From the NCBI RefSeq assembly GCF_001717465.1, contig NZ_CP017074.1:615162-679161 (forward strand): a stretch of DNA of 64,000 nt. The letters run 5' to 3'. The translations under genes and the position numbers were made by a program. The stretch comes from Luteimonas sp. JM171. GTDB lineage: Bacteria; Pseudomonadota; Gammaproteobacteria; Xanthomonadales; Xanthomonadaceae. Shown here piece after piece: positions 51,408 through 61,207 of this stretch; within the stretch, counting starts at the first letter, position 1, and every line of letters starts with the position of its first letter. Below the pieces are notes generated by a model, which worked only from the letters and a program-made list of their open reading frames with translations, was not told the DNA's origin and made no database searches.

Positions 51408-52303
51408 TATCGCCCCCTTGTGGGATCTTCAGGCGGCGGCTTCGGTGGCTCGATTGGTAGGTGTGGATTGCCTGTTTCATCTGTGACTCCAGGCCTATGG
51501 CCATGAGGAGCTTGGGCTTTCGGATCAGAATGTGTTCTATGTCCGCCCTTGTCTAGCCTAACGCCGGTCGGTTGACCAGAACTATCTTTTACCTGTTGAT
51601 ACCGGCCGTCTGGCGAGGATGAAACTTGCTCACCCTCGCCAACCGGAATGGCATTTCCATCGCCATCCACAACGATTACTGGCTCACTTACCGGGCCGTC
51701 GTAGGGATTTGTGTTTCCCCCAGAAGATTCTGCTGAACTTGCCGATTCGTTGTAAGCGTTAAGCGCTTCACTGCCCGCATAGCCAGCTACAGCTGCGCTT
51801 CCCCACTGCACCACCTTCCGAGCTGCCGTAGCAACTGCTGCACGACATGCAGCATTCATCCCACATCGAACACCAAGTGCGATTGGGACCGCTATCGGAA
51901 CACGCCCGTCCGGGTCGGTGAATGCATACGGGTTGTTGTAGGCGTAAGCGTAGCGATTAAAGTGCCTGTAATCGCCGCCGTAAGCCGTCACCGGATCAAC
52001 GCTCAGGAACACTCCAAGCATCGGATCGTAATAGCGCTGCTGCATATACACCAGCCCAGTTGCAGCATCCTGCACATGCCCGGTGTACCCCGGTCCGTCC
52101 TGCACAGCTGGCGTCAGCTGCGCCCCATATGGCTCATACTCGCGCCGCTCCATGACGTTCCCGGATTCGTCGGTCACGACGACCACACTGCCCAGCGCAT
52201 CGGTGACGTAGTACCGCACCACGCTCTGCGCCTGCACCGGTTGCCACACCGCGCCGATGAAGCACGCCAGCAACCAGATCAACGCCCGTACCCAGCCGCT
52301 CAC
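51407..52303 (-). CDS. Short Rhs core–toxin protein with signal peptide
   Basis: 298-aa protein that starts with its own signal peptide (VRALIWLLACFIGAVWQPVQAQ). It continues with the end of the Rhs repeat region (YYVTDALGSVVVVTDESGNV, QRYYDPMLGVFLSVDPVTAY, NPYAFTDPDGR). A variable C-terminal domain follows from about residue 140, with a small hydrophobic stretch and ending SPDGRYQQVKDSSGQPTGVR then KAQAPHGHRPG. The latter is the likely toxin; I cannot name its activity. A GTG start overlaps the previous gene's stop by 4 bases. Normally this part is the end of a single Rhs protein. Confidence 0.82.
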   Translation of the reverse strand: MSGWVRALIWLLACFIGAVWQPVQAQSVVRYYVTDALGSVVVVTDESGNVMERREYEPYGAQLTPAVQDGPGYTGHVQDAATGLVYMQQRYYDPMLGVFLSVDPVTAYGGDYRHFNRYAYAYNNPYAFTDPDGRVPIAVPIALGVRCGMNAACRAAVATAARKVVQWGSAAVAGYAGSEALNAYNESASSAESSGGNTNPYDGPVSEPVIVVDGDGNAIPVGEGEQVSSSPDGRYQQVKDSSGQPTGVRLDKGGHRTHSDPKAQAPHGHRPGVTDETGNPHLPIEPPKPPPEDPTRGR

Positions 52304-55300
52304 TCCCCGTCTCCTTCAGTCATTGGGACGACGGGAGGACCACCCGGCCCCGGCGGCGGGTCTTCGGAGTACGTGGGAACCTTGGGCGGTGATGACCAGG
52401 CCGAACATCCCCCGCCGTTGCACGCACGCACGATGTACCTCGGGGCGCAGTACTGGATCGTGTACGGTGCCGATGACACCGAGGTCTCCGTCCCGGTGTA
52501 CAACAACGCGCCCCCGTCCGCCTGCAGCTGATAGCTGGTTGCACCTGTGGAGGACGTCCAGGTCACCTGACAGGACGTGAAGGTCCCACCCGCCGCGTAG
52601 TAGATGTGCTGGTGCGCATAGGTGATCGACGGCGTGGAAGGCGGACGCACCACTGATACCGTTTTCACTGCAGACCAGCTTCCGCAGCCGGCCGCATTGC
52701 AGCCCCGCACCCGGTAACCCCAGCTGCCCGTGGCCTGGCCGCTGACCGCCTTGCTGGTCGCGGAGGCGTCATGGATCTTGGCCCAGCTGCCGCTTCCCAG
52801 CCGCTCCTGCAACTCGTAGCGCGTGACCGGCGACACCGCGCTCCAGCTCACGGTGTAACTGCCGCTGTTGTTGCTGGTGGGCACCGTCAGCGCGGGCGCT
52901 GAAGTCGGCGGACGCGTGACCTGGGTGGTCTTGACCGCGGAGTAGCCGGCACAGCCGGCAACGTTGCATGCGCGTACCCGGTACCCCCAGGCTCCCGTGG
53001 TCTTGCCGCTGACGGCCTTGCTGGTGCCGGATGCATCGTGGATCGTGGTCCAGCTGCCGCTGCCGAGCCGCTCCTGGAGTACGTAGCGCGTGGCGGTGGC
53101 CACACTGGTCCAGCTGACGGTATAGGCCCCCGTGTAATTGCTGTTGGCGGCCGTCAACGCCGGGGCTGCAGTCGGGGGCAAAGTCACCACCGTTGTACCA
53201 GCGGCCGAGTAGCCCGAGCAACCTCCCGCGTTACACGCCCTCACCCGGTATTGCCAGCTGCCCGCAGCCTTGCCACTCACCGCCTTGTTCGTCTGTGAAC
53301 CGTTGTGGACCCCGCTCCAGCTGCCACTCCCCAGCCGCTCCTGCAGTTCATAACGGGTCGCGGCACTTACGCTGGTCCAACTGACGGTGTAACCCCCCGT
53401 GTAGCTGGTGGCCGGCACCGTCAACGTTGGCGCCGACGCTGGAGGCAGGGTCACCACTATCGTCCCGGTCGAGGAATAGGCCGAGCATCCACCGGCGTTG
53501 CAGGCCCGCACGCGGTAGTGCCAGCTTCCAGCCGTCTTGCCGGTGACCGCCTTGCTTGTCTGTGCGGCGTTGTGGATCCCGCTCCAGCTCCCGCTGCCCA
53601 GTCGCTCCTGAAGCTCATAGCGGGTCGCCGTGGCTGAGCTGGCCCAGCTCACGGTGTACGCGCCGGTGCTGCTGGTCGCCGGCACCGTTACCGACGGAGC
53701 CGAAGGGGGCAACGTCACCTGCGTGGCCGCCTGTGCGCTCCAGGTTCCGCATACATCGCCGTTGCAGGCGCGCACGCGGTAGCCCCACGCCCCCGTCCCC
53801 TTGCCGGTAATCGCTTTGCTGGTCTGGGCAGCATCGTGAACCAGACTCCAGCTGCCCGTGCCCAATCGCTCTTGCAGCTCGTAGCGGGTGGCCGTTGCTA
53901 CGCTCGTCCAACTCACAGTGAAGCTGCCGGTGCTGTTGCTCTCAGGCACCGTCAGCACTGGCAAGGCAGATGGCGGCAAAGTGACTTGAGTGGTGCGCAC
54001 AGCGGAATAGCCCCCACACCCGGCAGCGTTACAGGCGCGCACCCTGTAACCCCACGCGCCATTGGTCTTGGCGGTCAGCGCCTTGCTGGTCCCGGAAGCA
54101 TTGTGGATGCTCGTCCAGCTGCCACCGTTGACGCGCTCCTGCAGCTGATAAGTGGCCGCAGCCGTCACCGCACTCCAGCTGACTGTGTAGCTTCCGTTGC
54201 TGTTGGTGGCTGGCGCCGTCAGCGTTGGGGCCGATGTCGGCGGCAGCTCCACCGTAATGCTGGCGCTTGTGCTCCAACTACCGCAGCCCATGACATTGCA
54301 CGCCCGCACTCGGTACTGCCAACTGCCTGCCGCCTTACCAGTGACGGCGCGGCTGGTCCCTGCCGCATCGTGGATCGTGCTCCAGCTGCCCGTTCCCAGC
54401 CGTTCCTGCAGTTGATACTTGCTGGCCAGGGACACCGAGCTCCAGCTGACGGTGTAACCGCCTGTGTAACTGGTGGCCGGCACGGTCAACGAGGGCCGGG
54501 CCAAGGCGATCGGATCGTCCACGCCCGCCACCAGACTCCCGCCCAGGTGCACGTATTGGGTAGTCTTGCCGGTACGCTCATCGCGCTGAAAGCGCAGCGC
54601 ACCATCCTGCCCGTAGACCGAATAGATGCTGGCGCCACTGCGGATTGCCTGCACCCTGCGCCCGTGACCGTCATACAGGTAACTCTCGACTCCGTTTACC
54701 TCCCGAAGCCGGTTGCCATGGTCAAAGTCGTAGCCTTGGCCGTTCCGGCTGGCCAGATTTCCCTGCGCGTCGTAGGCAAGCGTAACTACAGTCGCCCCGC
54801 CTGATGTATTGGTCACCAGGCCAAGCCGGTTGCTGGCATCGTAGACATAGGTGTGGTTACGCACCTTGGTGCCGGCTGTCACCTGCACGGTTCTCAGGTT
54901 ATCCAGGACGTCGTAGGCGTAACTGGCCGTTCCAAACATCGGCGAGACAGTCCCGGTCAAGCGGTCCATGGCGTCATAGGTCATGGTTCTGTCGCCCCGG
55001 TTGCCCGTTACGCCATCGCTGATCGCCGCCACGTTCCCGTGCTGGTCATAGTCCAGCCCATCGTCGTGGATCGTGGCTCCACTACGCACGGTACGACTAC
55101 GATCCGGCAAGCCACGCGCGTTCTGGGTCAGGGTATGGACTTTCCCGCTGCCGTAGGTGAACTGCTTGATCGCCCCGTTCGGGAAATAGCTCACCCCGGT
55201 CGCATAGCTACCGGCCCTGGTCGCCTGGCCCAGTGCGTTGGGCGCATAGTCCACCGTCAGTCCGCCAGGCAATGCATGCGTGCTCAAGTGGCCGTTGGCA

Positions 55301-58300
55301 TTGTAGCCATACCCGATACCCCACTGATGAGGGCCGACAGCGACCGCCTCTCCGATCAGCAGGCGCCGCTTGTTGTAGGTATAGGCGGTACCCACGATAT
55401 CCACGCCGCCGTTGTCGGTCGTGATCTGGGCCAGCTGCCCATCCGGGTAATAGTCATAGGTGGTGTTGCCCAGGTTGTCCGGGAACACCAGCGACTGGAT
55501 GCGGTTGCGGGCGTCATAGCTGCGAACAGTGCGCTGGGCAACGGGAATATTGCTGGTGTTGCAGCTTGTCGTTCCGGTCTGGGTGGCACCCGCCTTGCTC
55601 CAGGCCAGGTTGCCGGCCCCATCGTAGGCCATGATCGTCGCCCCGGTTTCCGGTTCCACGCTCTTGCACAGCTGCTGATGGGCATCGTAGACGTAGCGGC
55701 GGGTCAGCGAGACGCTGCCGCTGCTGTTCCGTCGGGTCAGGGCAGTCGGCTTGCCGAAGGCATCACGTGCGATATCCGTGAACACCCCTGCCGGATGGGC
55801 AATGGTGACCGGGTAATCGGTTGTCGGCTCGTCCCAGGCCAGGTAGCCGGTGGTGGTCTGGTGGCCCTTGGGGCTGGTTACCCGGGTCTGGAAGCCAGAC
55901 AGGTACTGCGAGAGCGTCACCAGCACGCCCAGTTCGCTGTCCTGCCCCACCGAGATCGGCCGGCCCAGGGCGTCGTAGTCGGTCCAGGTTCCTGTGGCCG
56001 GCGTGCCGCTGCTGCTCGGGTAGGACGCGAAGATAACCCGGCCCGCGTGGTCGAAGGCCTGCTTTGTGAAGCGCTGTGTGGCACTGGCGTTTGCGGTGTC
56101 GTACTCGCGAACCAGTACCGGGCGCCAAAGTGCATCCAGGTAGGTCACCTTGCGACCGTTGCCGGTGGCCACGGTGTGCTGCCAGTGTCCGGCCGGGATG
56201 CCGTAGGCACTGCTGCCAGCCTTCGTAAGGGTGAAGGTGGTCGCGTTCCAGGCCACGCTGTCACCGGTCGGATAGCTGGTCTGGCTCAAACGCCCCATCG
56301 GGTCGTACTGGTAGTTGTGCTGGAAACCGTTCTCGTCGGTGACGCGGGTGATCCAGCCGGAATCGTTGACGACCGCTGATTGGGTGGCACCCGAGGGTGC
56401 CTCCGGCGTGGCCGGATACTTGATCGTCTGCGGGATGCCGCGCTTCCAGCTCGACAACGTGGTGAGGTTGTTATTGCCGTCCTTGACCGAGGCCACGGTG
56501 CCATTGCTGTTGTACGCCAGGGTCTGCACCGTCCTGCCGAACTGCTTGAACACCGTAGGCAGTGCACTGGCGTTATAGCTGGTCTCTGATGCGATGGTGC
56601 CGTTGACCGTGAGTCTGGATTGCTGGCCAAGCACCCAGCTGGACAGGTTGTCGTGATAGGCGGTGACTTCGGTCCTGCTCGGACTTCCGGGCAGCGTGCT
56701 TGACTTGGCAACGCTCAAAGGCCGGGCAAACACGTCAAAGGTGTTGCCTTGCCAGGAGAATTCTGTGCCCTGCTGCACAATCGTGCGCTGGCGCAGCGGC
56801 CGGATGTGCGTTCGCGAGCTGTCATTTCCGCCATACAGCGAGCCATAGCGATCCGGAAATGGCTGCGCTGCTGCCTCAGCTGCAGTCATATACACATGCG
56901 ATTCGTCACGCAGCACCTGTCCACCTGACGACCTGATCTGGCGCCCCAACAGCTTGCCCTCGTTCAAGCCGAAGACGATCCCATAGCTTTCACGCAGCTC
57001 GGTGCCGTCCGGCTGGGTCACAACGGTCGTACGCGTCTGGGGGCAGGAGCCGCAGGGCGGAGCCGTACCGTTCCAGAGCGGAATATTTCCCGTGCTACCG
57101 GCATAGCTCCAGGTCATCGGTGACGGGATAGCCGGACCGCTGATGACCTTGGAGACCAGGCTGTACTTGTCGAAATAATTGGGCGTGGCGAGGGTGTAGA
57201 TGTAGGGAGACGTTGGATCCCACGGATTGGATTCCCTGACACACTGGTTGAGCGGCACACCGCTTCGCCCGTGACGCTGATGTTTGAACAGGAAGCTGCC
57301 ACTCGCTCCCGCTGGATGGGTGATGGTGACGGTGAAATCCGCCTCGACCAAAGGTGCCCGCACAGCACAGGAAGGGCCCGGAGACTCGCCCCAGATAGGG
57401 TAGGCCAAGGTCATATCGTCGCTGTAGCTGAAGCTCCACTGCCTGCTATCCGGCTGGGTGACCTGCGACAGCTGACCGTTCTGGTACCCGTAGGTCCACT
57501 GCCGCCCGTGGGCGGTCGCCGTTGCCAGCCGACCGCTGGAATAGGTCAGGTCGATCTGCCGTCCGTCGTTGGCCTGGATCCGGGTGGGGTGACCCTTGTC
57601 GTTATAGGTGTACTTGACCCAGTTGCCGAACCGGTCCTCGACCCGGCTCGCCAGCAGGAAAACCTGTTGCCGGGGGCGTCCGGTACCGATTTCCGGATGG
57701 TCCGACCCCATCATCCCGCCGGACCGGATTGTTCCTACGTCGAACCGGTAGGTGACTCCCTGCGCCGTCGTCATCAGGAAACCCTCACCCGGGTAGCCGT
57801 ACGCCATCGGGACGCAGCTGAAGGTATCGAACTCCCGGGTGGTCCAGAGCCGGGTGGCGCCATCCGACGGGCGGTGGGACGCATCGGGATGCCCCATGAG
57901 GTCACGGCCACCGGCCCCCGGAATCACGACCGAGTAGCCTGACCAGATATCCTCGATCCGGTGCGGCGGATTTGTGTGGGGGTAGAAGTTGGTTGAACAG
58001 CGCGGCGTAGCCCCGGCTGCGGTGGAATTCCAGCCGTAGGCGGAATCGAACGTGCCGGTGATGTACGGCACCCCGATTTCCCAGTTGCCTACGCCTCCGA
58101 ACAGTTCCGGCCTGGCATTGAGCAGTTGGGGCAGCGGACGCACGTCGAGCTTGCGCCGCAGCTCTACCGGAAGCGCCGAATTTCCCGGCAGGCTGATATC
58201 AACATGCTCAAAGGAAGCTGACCGGTCATACAGATTGACCTGCTCACCGAACACGTCAGAGGTGAGCGGGGCAACCTGCTCCGCTGCGCGCAGCCGCTTG

Positions 58301-58410
58301 TCGTACTCCTGATAGGGCTGCATGAGATCCTGGGCGCCAGCAGTTCCAGCAGCCCACAGAATGGCAAGCCCAAACCCCCACGACCGCAGACGGCCGAATC
58401 GATCGAACAT
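52300..58410 (-). CDS. Large Rhs/YD-repeat protein with fibronectin-like repeats
   Basis: 2036-aa secreted protein. The signal peptide is GFGLAILWAAGTAGAQ. An N-terminal domain (about residues 30–270) precedes a long YD-repeat region (NYQYDPMGRLSQTSYPTGD, YDALGRPISVGQ, YDAMDRLTG, YDGHGRRVQAIRSG) up to about residue 1300. Seven fibronectin type III-like repeats of about 88 aa and one diverged repeat follow. It ends in a short Pro-rich tail with no toxin. The next gene, coupled by GTGA, supplies the Rhs core end and toxin. Upstream region 58411–58723 has no other gene I recognise and should hold its promoter. Confidence 0.9.
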   Translation of the reverse strand: MFDRFGRLRSWGFGLAILWAAGTAGAQDLMQPYQEYDKRLRAAEQVAPLTSDVFGEQVNLYDRSASFEHVDISLPGNSALPVELRRKLDVRPLPQLLNARPELFGGVGNWEIGVPYITGTFDSAYGWNSTAAGATPRCSTNFYPHTNPPHRIEDIWSGYSVVIPGAGGRDLMGHPDASHRPSDGATRLWTTREFDTFSCVPMAYGYPGEGFLMTTAQGVTYRFDVGTIRSGGMMGSDHPEIGTGRPRQQVFLLASRVEDRFGNWVKYTYNDKGHPTRIQANDGRQIDLTYSSGRLATATAHGRQWTYGYQNGQLSQVTQPDSRQWSFSYSDDMTLAYPIWGESPGPSCAVRAPLVEADFTVTITHPAGASGSFLFKHQRHGRSGVPLNQCVRESNPWDPTSPYIYTLATPNYFDKYSLVSKVISGPAIPSPMTWSYAGSTGNIPLWNGTAPPCGSCPQTRTTVVTQPDGTELRESYGIVFGLNEGKLLGRQIRSSGGQVLRDESHVYMTAAEAAAQPFPDRYGSLYGGNDSSRTHIRPLRQRTIVQQGTEFSWQGNTFDVFARPLSVAKSSTLPGSPSRTEVTAYHDNLSSWVLGQQSRLTVNGTIASETSYNASALPTVFKQFGRTVQTLAYNSNGTVASVKDGNNNLTTLSSWKRGIPQTIKYPATPEAPSGATQSAVVNDSGWITRVTDENGFQHNYQYDPMGRLSQTSYPTGDSVAWNATTFTLTKAGSSAYGIPAGHWQHTVATGNGRKVTYLDALWRPVLVREYDTANASATQRFTKQAFDHAGRVIFASYPSSSGTPATGTWTDYDALGRPISVGQDSELGVLVTLSQYLSGFQTRVTSPKGHQTTTGYLAWDEPTTDYPVTIAHPAGVFTDIARDAFGKPTALTRRNSSGSVSLTRRYVYDAHQQLCKSVEPETGATIMAYDGAGNLAWSKAGATQTGTTSCNTSNIPVAQRTVRSYDARNRIQSLVFPDNLGNTTYDYYPDGQLAQITTDNGGVDIVGTAYTYNKRRLLIGEAVAVGPHQWGIGYGYNANGHLSTHALPGGLTVDYAPNALGQATRAGSYATGVSYFPNGAIKQFTYGSGKVHTLTQNARGLPDRSRTVRSGATIHDDGLDYDQHGNVAAISDGVTGNRGDRTMTYDAMDRLTGTVSPMFGTASYAYDVLDNLRTVQVTAGTKVRNHTYVYDASNRLGLVTNTSGGATVVTLAYDAQGNLASRNGQGYDFDHGNRLREVNGVESYLYDGHGRRVQAIRSGASIYSVYGQDGALRFQRDERTGKTTQYVHLGGSLVAGVDDPIALARPSLTVPATSYTGGYTVSWSSVSLASKYQLQERLGTGSWSTIHDAAGTSRAVTGKAAGSWQYRVRACNVMGCGSWSTSASITVELPPTSAPTLTAPATNSNGSYTVSWSAVTAAATYQLQERVNGGSWTSIHNASGTSKALTAKTNGAWGYRVRACNAAGCGGYSAVRTTQVTLPPSALPVLTVPESNSTGSFTVSWTSVATATRYELQERLGTGSWSLVHDAAQTSKAITGKGTGAWGYRVRACNGDVCGTWSAQAATQVTLPPSAPSVTVPATSSTGAYTVSWASSATATRYELQERLGSGSWSGIHNAAQTSKAVTGKTAGSWHYRVRACNAGGCSAYSSTGTIVVTLPPASAPTLTVPATSYTGGYTVSWTSVSAATRYELQERLGSGSWSGVHNGSQTNKAVSGKAAGSWQYRVRACNAGGCSGYSAAGTTVVTLPPTAAPALTAANSNYTGAYTVSWTSVATATRYVLQERLGSGSWTTIHDASGTSKAVSGKTTGAWGYRVRACNVAGCAGYSAVKTTQVTRPPTSAPALTVPTSNNSGSYTVSWSAVSPVTRYELQERLGSGSWAKIHDASATSKAVSGQATGSWGYRVRGCNAAGCGSWSAVKTVSVVRPPSTPSITYAHQHIYYAAGGTFTSCQVTWTSSTGATSYQLQADGGALLYTGTETSVSSAPYTIQYCAPRYIVRACNGGGCSAWSSPPKVPTYSEDPPPGPGGPPVVPMTEGDGE
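52627..54500 (-). repeat. Tandem DNA repeats coding for FN3-like domains
   Basis: Seven tandem units of about 265 bases and one diverged unit. Each codes for a segment with TVSWxSV, YxLQERLGxGSW, GxWxYRVRACNxxGCGxxS and ends in VTLPP. The units are very similar in DNA sequence, so the number may vary by recombination. Boundaries are approximate. Confidence 0.8.
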
Positions 58411-58723
58411 CCATTTCCCCCTAGTCTTCCCCTAAGTCGCTCCCCAGCGACGCAGTGCAATGTACTTGGAACGAAATCTGCTGCCAAGACGGCGGTCACA
58501 GATTGCTCATGTAGAGCAATTACAAGCCGGTCAGACTTCGCATGATGGACCCATGCCGCCGGCGGCTACCACGACATATGGCTGCTGGACGCACTCAGCG
58601 AACTACACGAAAGCTCTCGCCGGCTTTAACCACCCGACGCTTCCCGCCGGGCGGGAACTTGGTATCAAGTGATTCTGGGAATTAATTAGCCTCGACGAAG
58701 CTTCCTGATCGCCACGCCTACCT

Positions 58724-58727
58724 CTAA
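58724..58727. repeat. IS5-family target duplication, left (CTAA)
   Basis: CTAA is the typical IS5 target; an identical CTAA follows the right end at 60969–60972. Confidence 0.75.
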
Positions 58728-58769
58728 GGATCATCTGAATAACGCGCCCTGAGGCTGGTTTTGCTGGGT

Positions 58770-59821
58770 GAGTTCAACTCTCGATCGCAACACCCGAGGT
58801 TGTGAAGAGGCCCAGGCGACCTGACCTGAGCAGCTTCACGACCAAGTGGAGTTGCCCATGGCCGTCGGCCGCCTGGACCAGCACGAACGATATCGCATCC
58901 ACAGCCTGCATGAAGCCGGCTATAGCCTTCGGGAGATGGCCATCGCACTGGACCGTTCTCCCAGCACCCTCAGCCGCGAACTGCGGCGCAATGCGGTCGG
59001 CGGGCGTTACGAGCCGTGCCGGGCGCAACGGCTCAGCGAGCGCCGCCGCTCACAGGCCAGCCGCCGGCCACGGATAGCCCCGGAGACGATCGAACGCATC
59101 GAGGCCCACCTGCGGCAGGACTGGAGCCCGGAACAGATCGCCGGCACAACCGGCCTGGCCAGCCACGAGTGGATCTACCAACACGTCTACGCCGACCAGC
59201 GACGGGGGGGGGGCACCTTGTTCGGCAGCCTGCGTCGCCGGCGCCGGCAGCGCCGCAGACGGGGTCTGCGCGACGGGCGGGGGCAACTGCGACACCGGCG
59301 CAGCTGGCGCGACCGGCCTGCGGTCGTGGAGACGCGCTCGCGTCTGGGCGACTGAGAGATCGACACGATGCACGCCTCACGCGGCAAAGCGGTGGTAGTG
59401 ACGATGACCGAGCGTCGGTCCGGATTACACCTGCTGGCGTGCTCGGCCGATCGCACCGCGGACAATGTCATGCGGGCCATCGTCAAGCGCCTCGGGCGCC
59501 TGCGGCATGCCGTCCACACTCTCACAGCCGACAACGGCAAGGAGTTTGCCGAACACCAGCTGCTGGGCGCCGCGCTCCGGGCCGATGTCTACTTTGCCGA
59601 CCCGTACTCGGCCTGGCAGCGTGGCAGCAACGAGAACGCCAATGGCCTGACCCGCCAGTACCTGCCACGCCGCCTGGATTTCGCTACGATCACCGACGAG
59701 CAGCTACGCCACGTGGAGCACCGACTCAACACGCGACCGCGCAAGCGGCTCAGATTCAAAACGCCCCTCGACGTCTTCGCCGAGGAATTCAACAACTGTG
59801 TTGCGAATCAGAGTTGAATTC
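58770..59821 (+). mobile_element. IS30-family element inserted in the IS5-family element
   Basis: Inverted repeats GAGTTCAACTCTCGATCGCA and (revcomp right) GAATTCAACTCTGATTCGCA frame a single transposase gene. It lies 42 bases inside the IS5 left end. Exact outer bases and the duplication (2–3 bp in this family) are uncertain because flanking GGG/GCC bases extend the similarity. Confidence 0.82.
58858..59817 (+). pseudogene. IS30-family transposase with in-frame stop
   Basis: Full-length frame of about 319 codons with the IS30 N-terminal helix-turn-helix (YSLREMAIALDRSPSTLSRE) and DDE core (LTADNGKEFAEH, SAWQRGSNENANGLTRQYLP). A TGA at 59353–59355 replaces the Trp codon of the family motif GDWEIDT (here GD-stop-EIDT), so the protein is cut at about residue 165. 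Start may also be GTG 58846. Confidence 0.85.
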
Positions 59822-59934
59822 GCCCTGCCATTCGAGCACTGACCTTGCTTCAGATGGCGAGTTTCATCGATTTAAAGCCGGATTTTGGCCGTTTTCGGCC
59901 TGTTTTGATGGGTTTGCCCGCCATCCAGGCGCAC

Positions 59935-60903
59935 CTATCCTGCAGCAGGCAACAACTGCCGTCGAACCATCCACAGGTTCGACAGCGCGAACAGTGTCAG
60001 CACCTGCGCGGTGTTCTTTGCCAAGCCGCGGTAACGCACCTTGGCGTAGCCGAACTGGCGCTTCACCACCCGGAACGGGTGTTCCACCTTGGCGCGCACG
60101 CTGGCTTTGTAGTGCTCCCAACGCTCGGCGTACCTGCGCTCGCGCTTGTTCTTCATCGCCCGAAGCTTCGACGGCTTCTCCGCGATCAGGAAGCCAACGG
60201 CAACGTGCTGAAGCTCTTCCCGTTTGTCGGCACCGGTATAGCCGCTGTCTCCGTAGATCGTGTCTTCCTTGCCATGCAGCAGCTTGTGTACCTGGGTCAC
60301 GTCGGCCACGTTCGCCGCCGTGCATTCCACGTGGTGCACCAGCCCCGATTCGTCATCCACGCCAATGTGTGCCTTCATCCCGAAGTGCCACTGATTGCCC
60401 TTCTTCGTCTGGTGCATCTCCGGATCGCGCTGGCCGTCCTTGTTCTTGGTCGAGCTCGGCGCCGCGATGATCGTGGCGTCCACAATCGTGCCTGCCTTCA
60501 GGCTGTGGCCCTTGCGTGCCAGGTGGGCGTTCACCCGCTCCAGGATCTTTGGCGCCAGGTCGTGCGTCTCCAGTAGCCGCCGGAAGTTGAGGATCGTGGT
60601 CTCGTCGGGGATGGTGTCCAAGCCGCTGAGGCGAGCAAACCGGCGCATCACCGCCGTGTCGTAAAGCGCCTCCTCCATCGCCGGGTCGCTGAGCGCGTAC
60701 CACTGTTGAAGGAAGTGAATCCGCAGCATCGTTGCCAGCGGATACGGCTGCCGGCCGGGTCGGCCCATCTTCGGATAGTGCGGTGAGATCAGCGCCAGCA
60801 GCTTCGCCCACGGCACCACCTTGTCCATCTCCGCCAGAAAGATCTCCTTGCGGGTCCGCTTGCGCTTGCCCATGGCCTCAGCATCACCGAACGTCAGCTG
60901 CAT
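59935..60903 (-). CDS. IS5-family transposase
   Basis: 322-aa DDE transposase of the IS5 group. Visible marks: N-terminal MQLTFGDAEAMGKRKRTRKE, DUF772-type region YPLATMLRIHFLQQWYALSD, the first catalytic Asp in GTIVDATIIAAPSS, TKKGNQWHFGMKAHIGVD, YGDSGYTGA, and the Glu in ARVEHPF-like AKVEHPFRVVKRQFG. The frame is complete. The element lies on the opposite strand to the IS30 insert. Confidence 0.95.
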   Translation of the reverse strand: MQLTFGDAEAMGKRKRTRKEIFLAEMDKVVPWAKLLALISPHYPKMGRPGRQPYPLATMLRIHFLQQWYALSDPAMEEALYDTAVMRRFARLSGLDTIPDETTILNFRRLLETHDLAPKILERVNAHLARKGHSLKAGTIVDATIIAAPSSTKNKDGQRDPEMHQTKKGNQWHFGMKAHIGVDDESGLVHHVECTAANVADVTQVHKLLHGKEDTIYGDSGYTGADKREELQHVAVGFLIAEKPSKLRAMKNKRERRYAERWEHYKASVRAKVEHPFRVVKRQFGYAKVRYRGLAKNTAQVLTLFALSNLWMVRRQLLPAAG

Positions 60904-60968
60904 CGATCGTCACCCTCGTTGCGTTGACCCATTGTCGCCCAGCGAGGGTCGAGTTGTTCAGACCTTCC

Positions 60969-61050
60969 CTAAAGCATATTCCTCGGCGGGGGTCTTCATG
61001 CCCAGCACCTGGTGCGGGCGCCGGAAGCTGTAGAACTGGATCCGCCTAGC
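60969..61050 (-). pseudogene. IS3/IS481-type transposase C-terminal remnant
   Basis: Minus strand reads RRIQFYSFRRPHQVLGMKTP then AEEYAL, the typical tail of an rve-type transposase. It is interrupted at the CTAA target by the IS5-family element; across it the frame continues at 58727 and reads to a stop at about 58683. No larger part of the gene is seen. Bases 61051–61207 hold nothing I recognise. Confidence 0.7.
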
Positions 61051-61207
61051 GTCAGGAACCGCCTGCAACGCAGCCCCTGAAGGAGCGGAACAACAAAGCG
61101 TCAAGAATTCATGGAAGCCGAATTTGAGAAGCTTCCGCTCGAAGTTCAGGATCGGGCGATCAAAGAGACACGCCCAACGCGGCTATTGAGACTGATGTGC
61201 TCGATAC

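Larger units (their letters stand above)
58728..60968 (-). mobile_element. IS5-family element split by a nested IS30-family element
   Basis: Left end GGATCATCTGAATAAC and right end revcomp GGAAGGTCTGAACAAC, close to the IS5 terminal repeat GGAAGGTGCGAA. It is flanked by CTAA on both sides. Without the IS30 insert (58770–59821) its length is about 1190 bases, almost exactly the 1195 bp of IS5. The transposase gene 59935–60903 lies inside and is intact. Confidence 0.85.

Noticed and set aside
52627..54500. CRISPR-like array
   Set aside because: The repeats are about 265 bases, in frame within one long gene and code for FN3-like domains; no short repeats with unique spacers.
58411..58723. Small plus-strand frame at 58460–58672 upstream of the Rhs gene
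   Set aside because: No ribosome site or family similarity; the region is better read as the Rhs promoter region and old transposase remnant.
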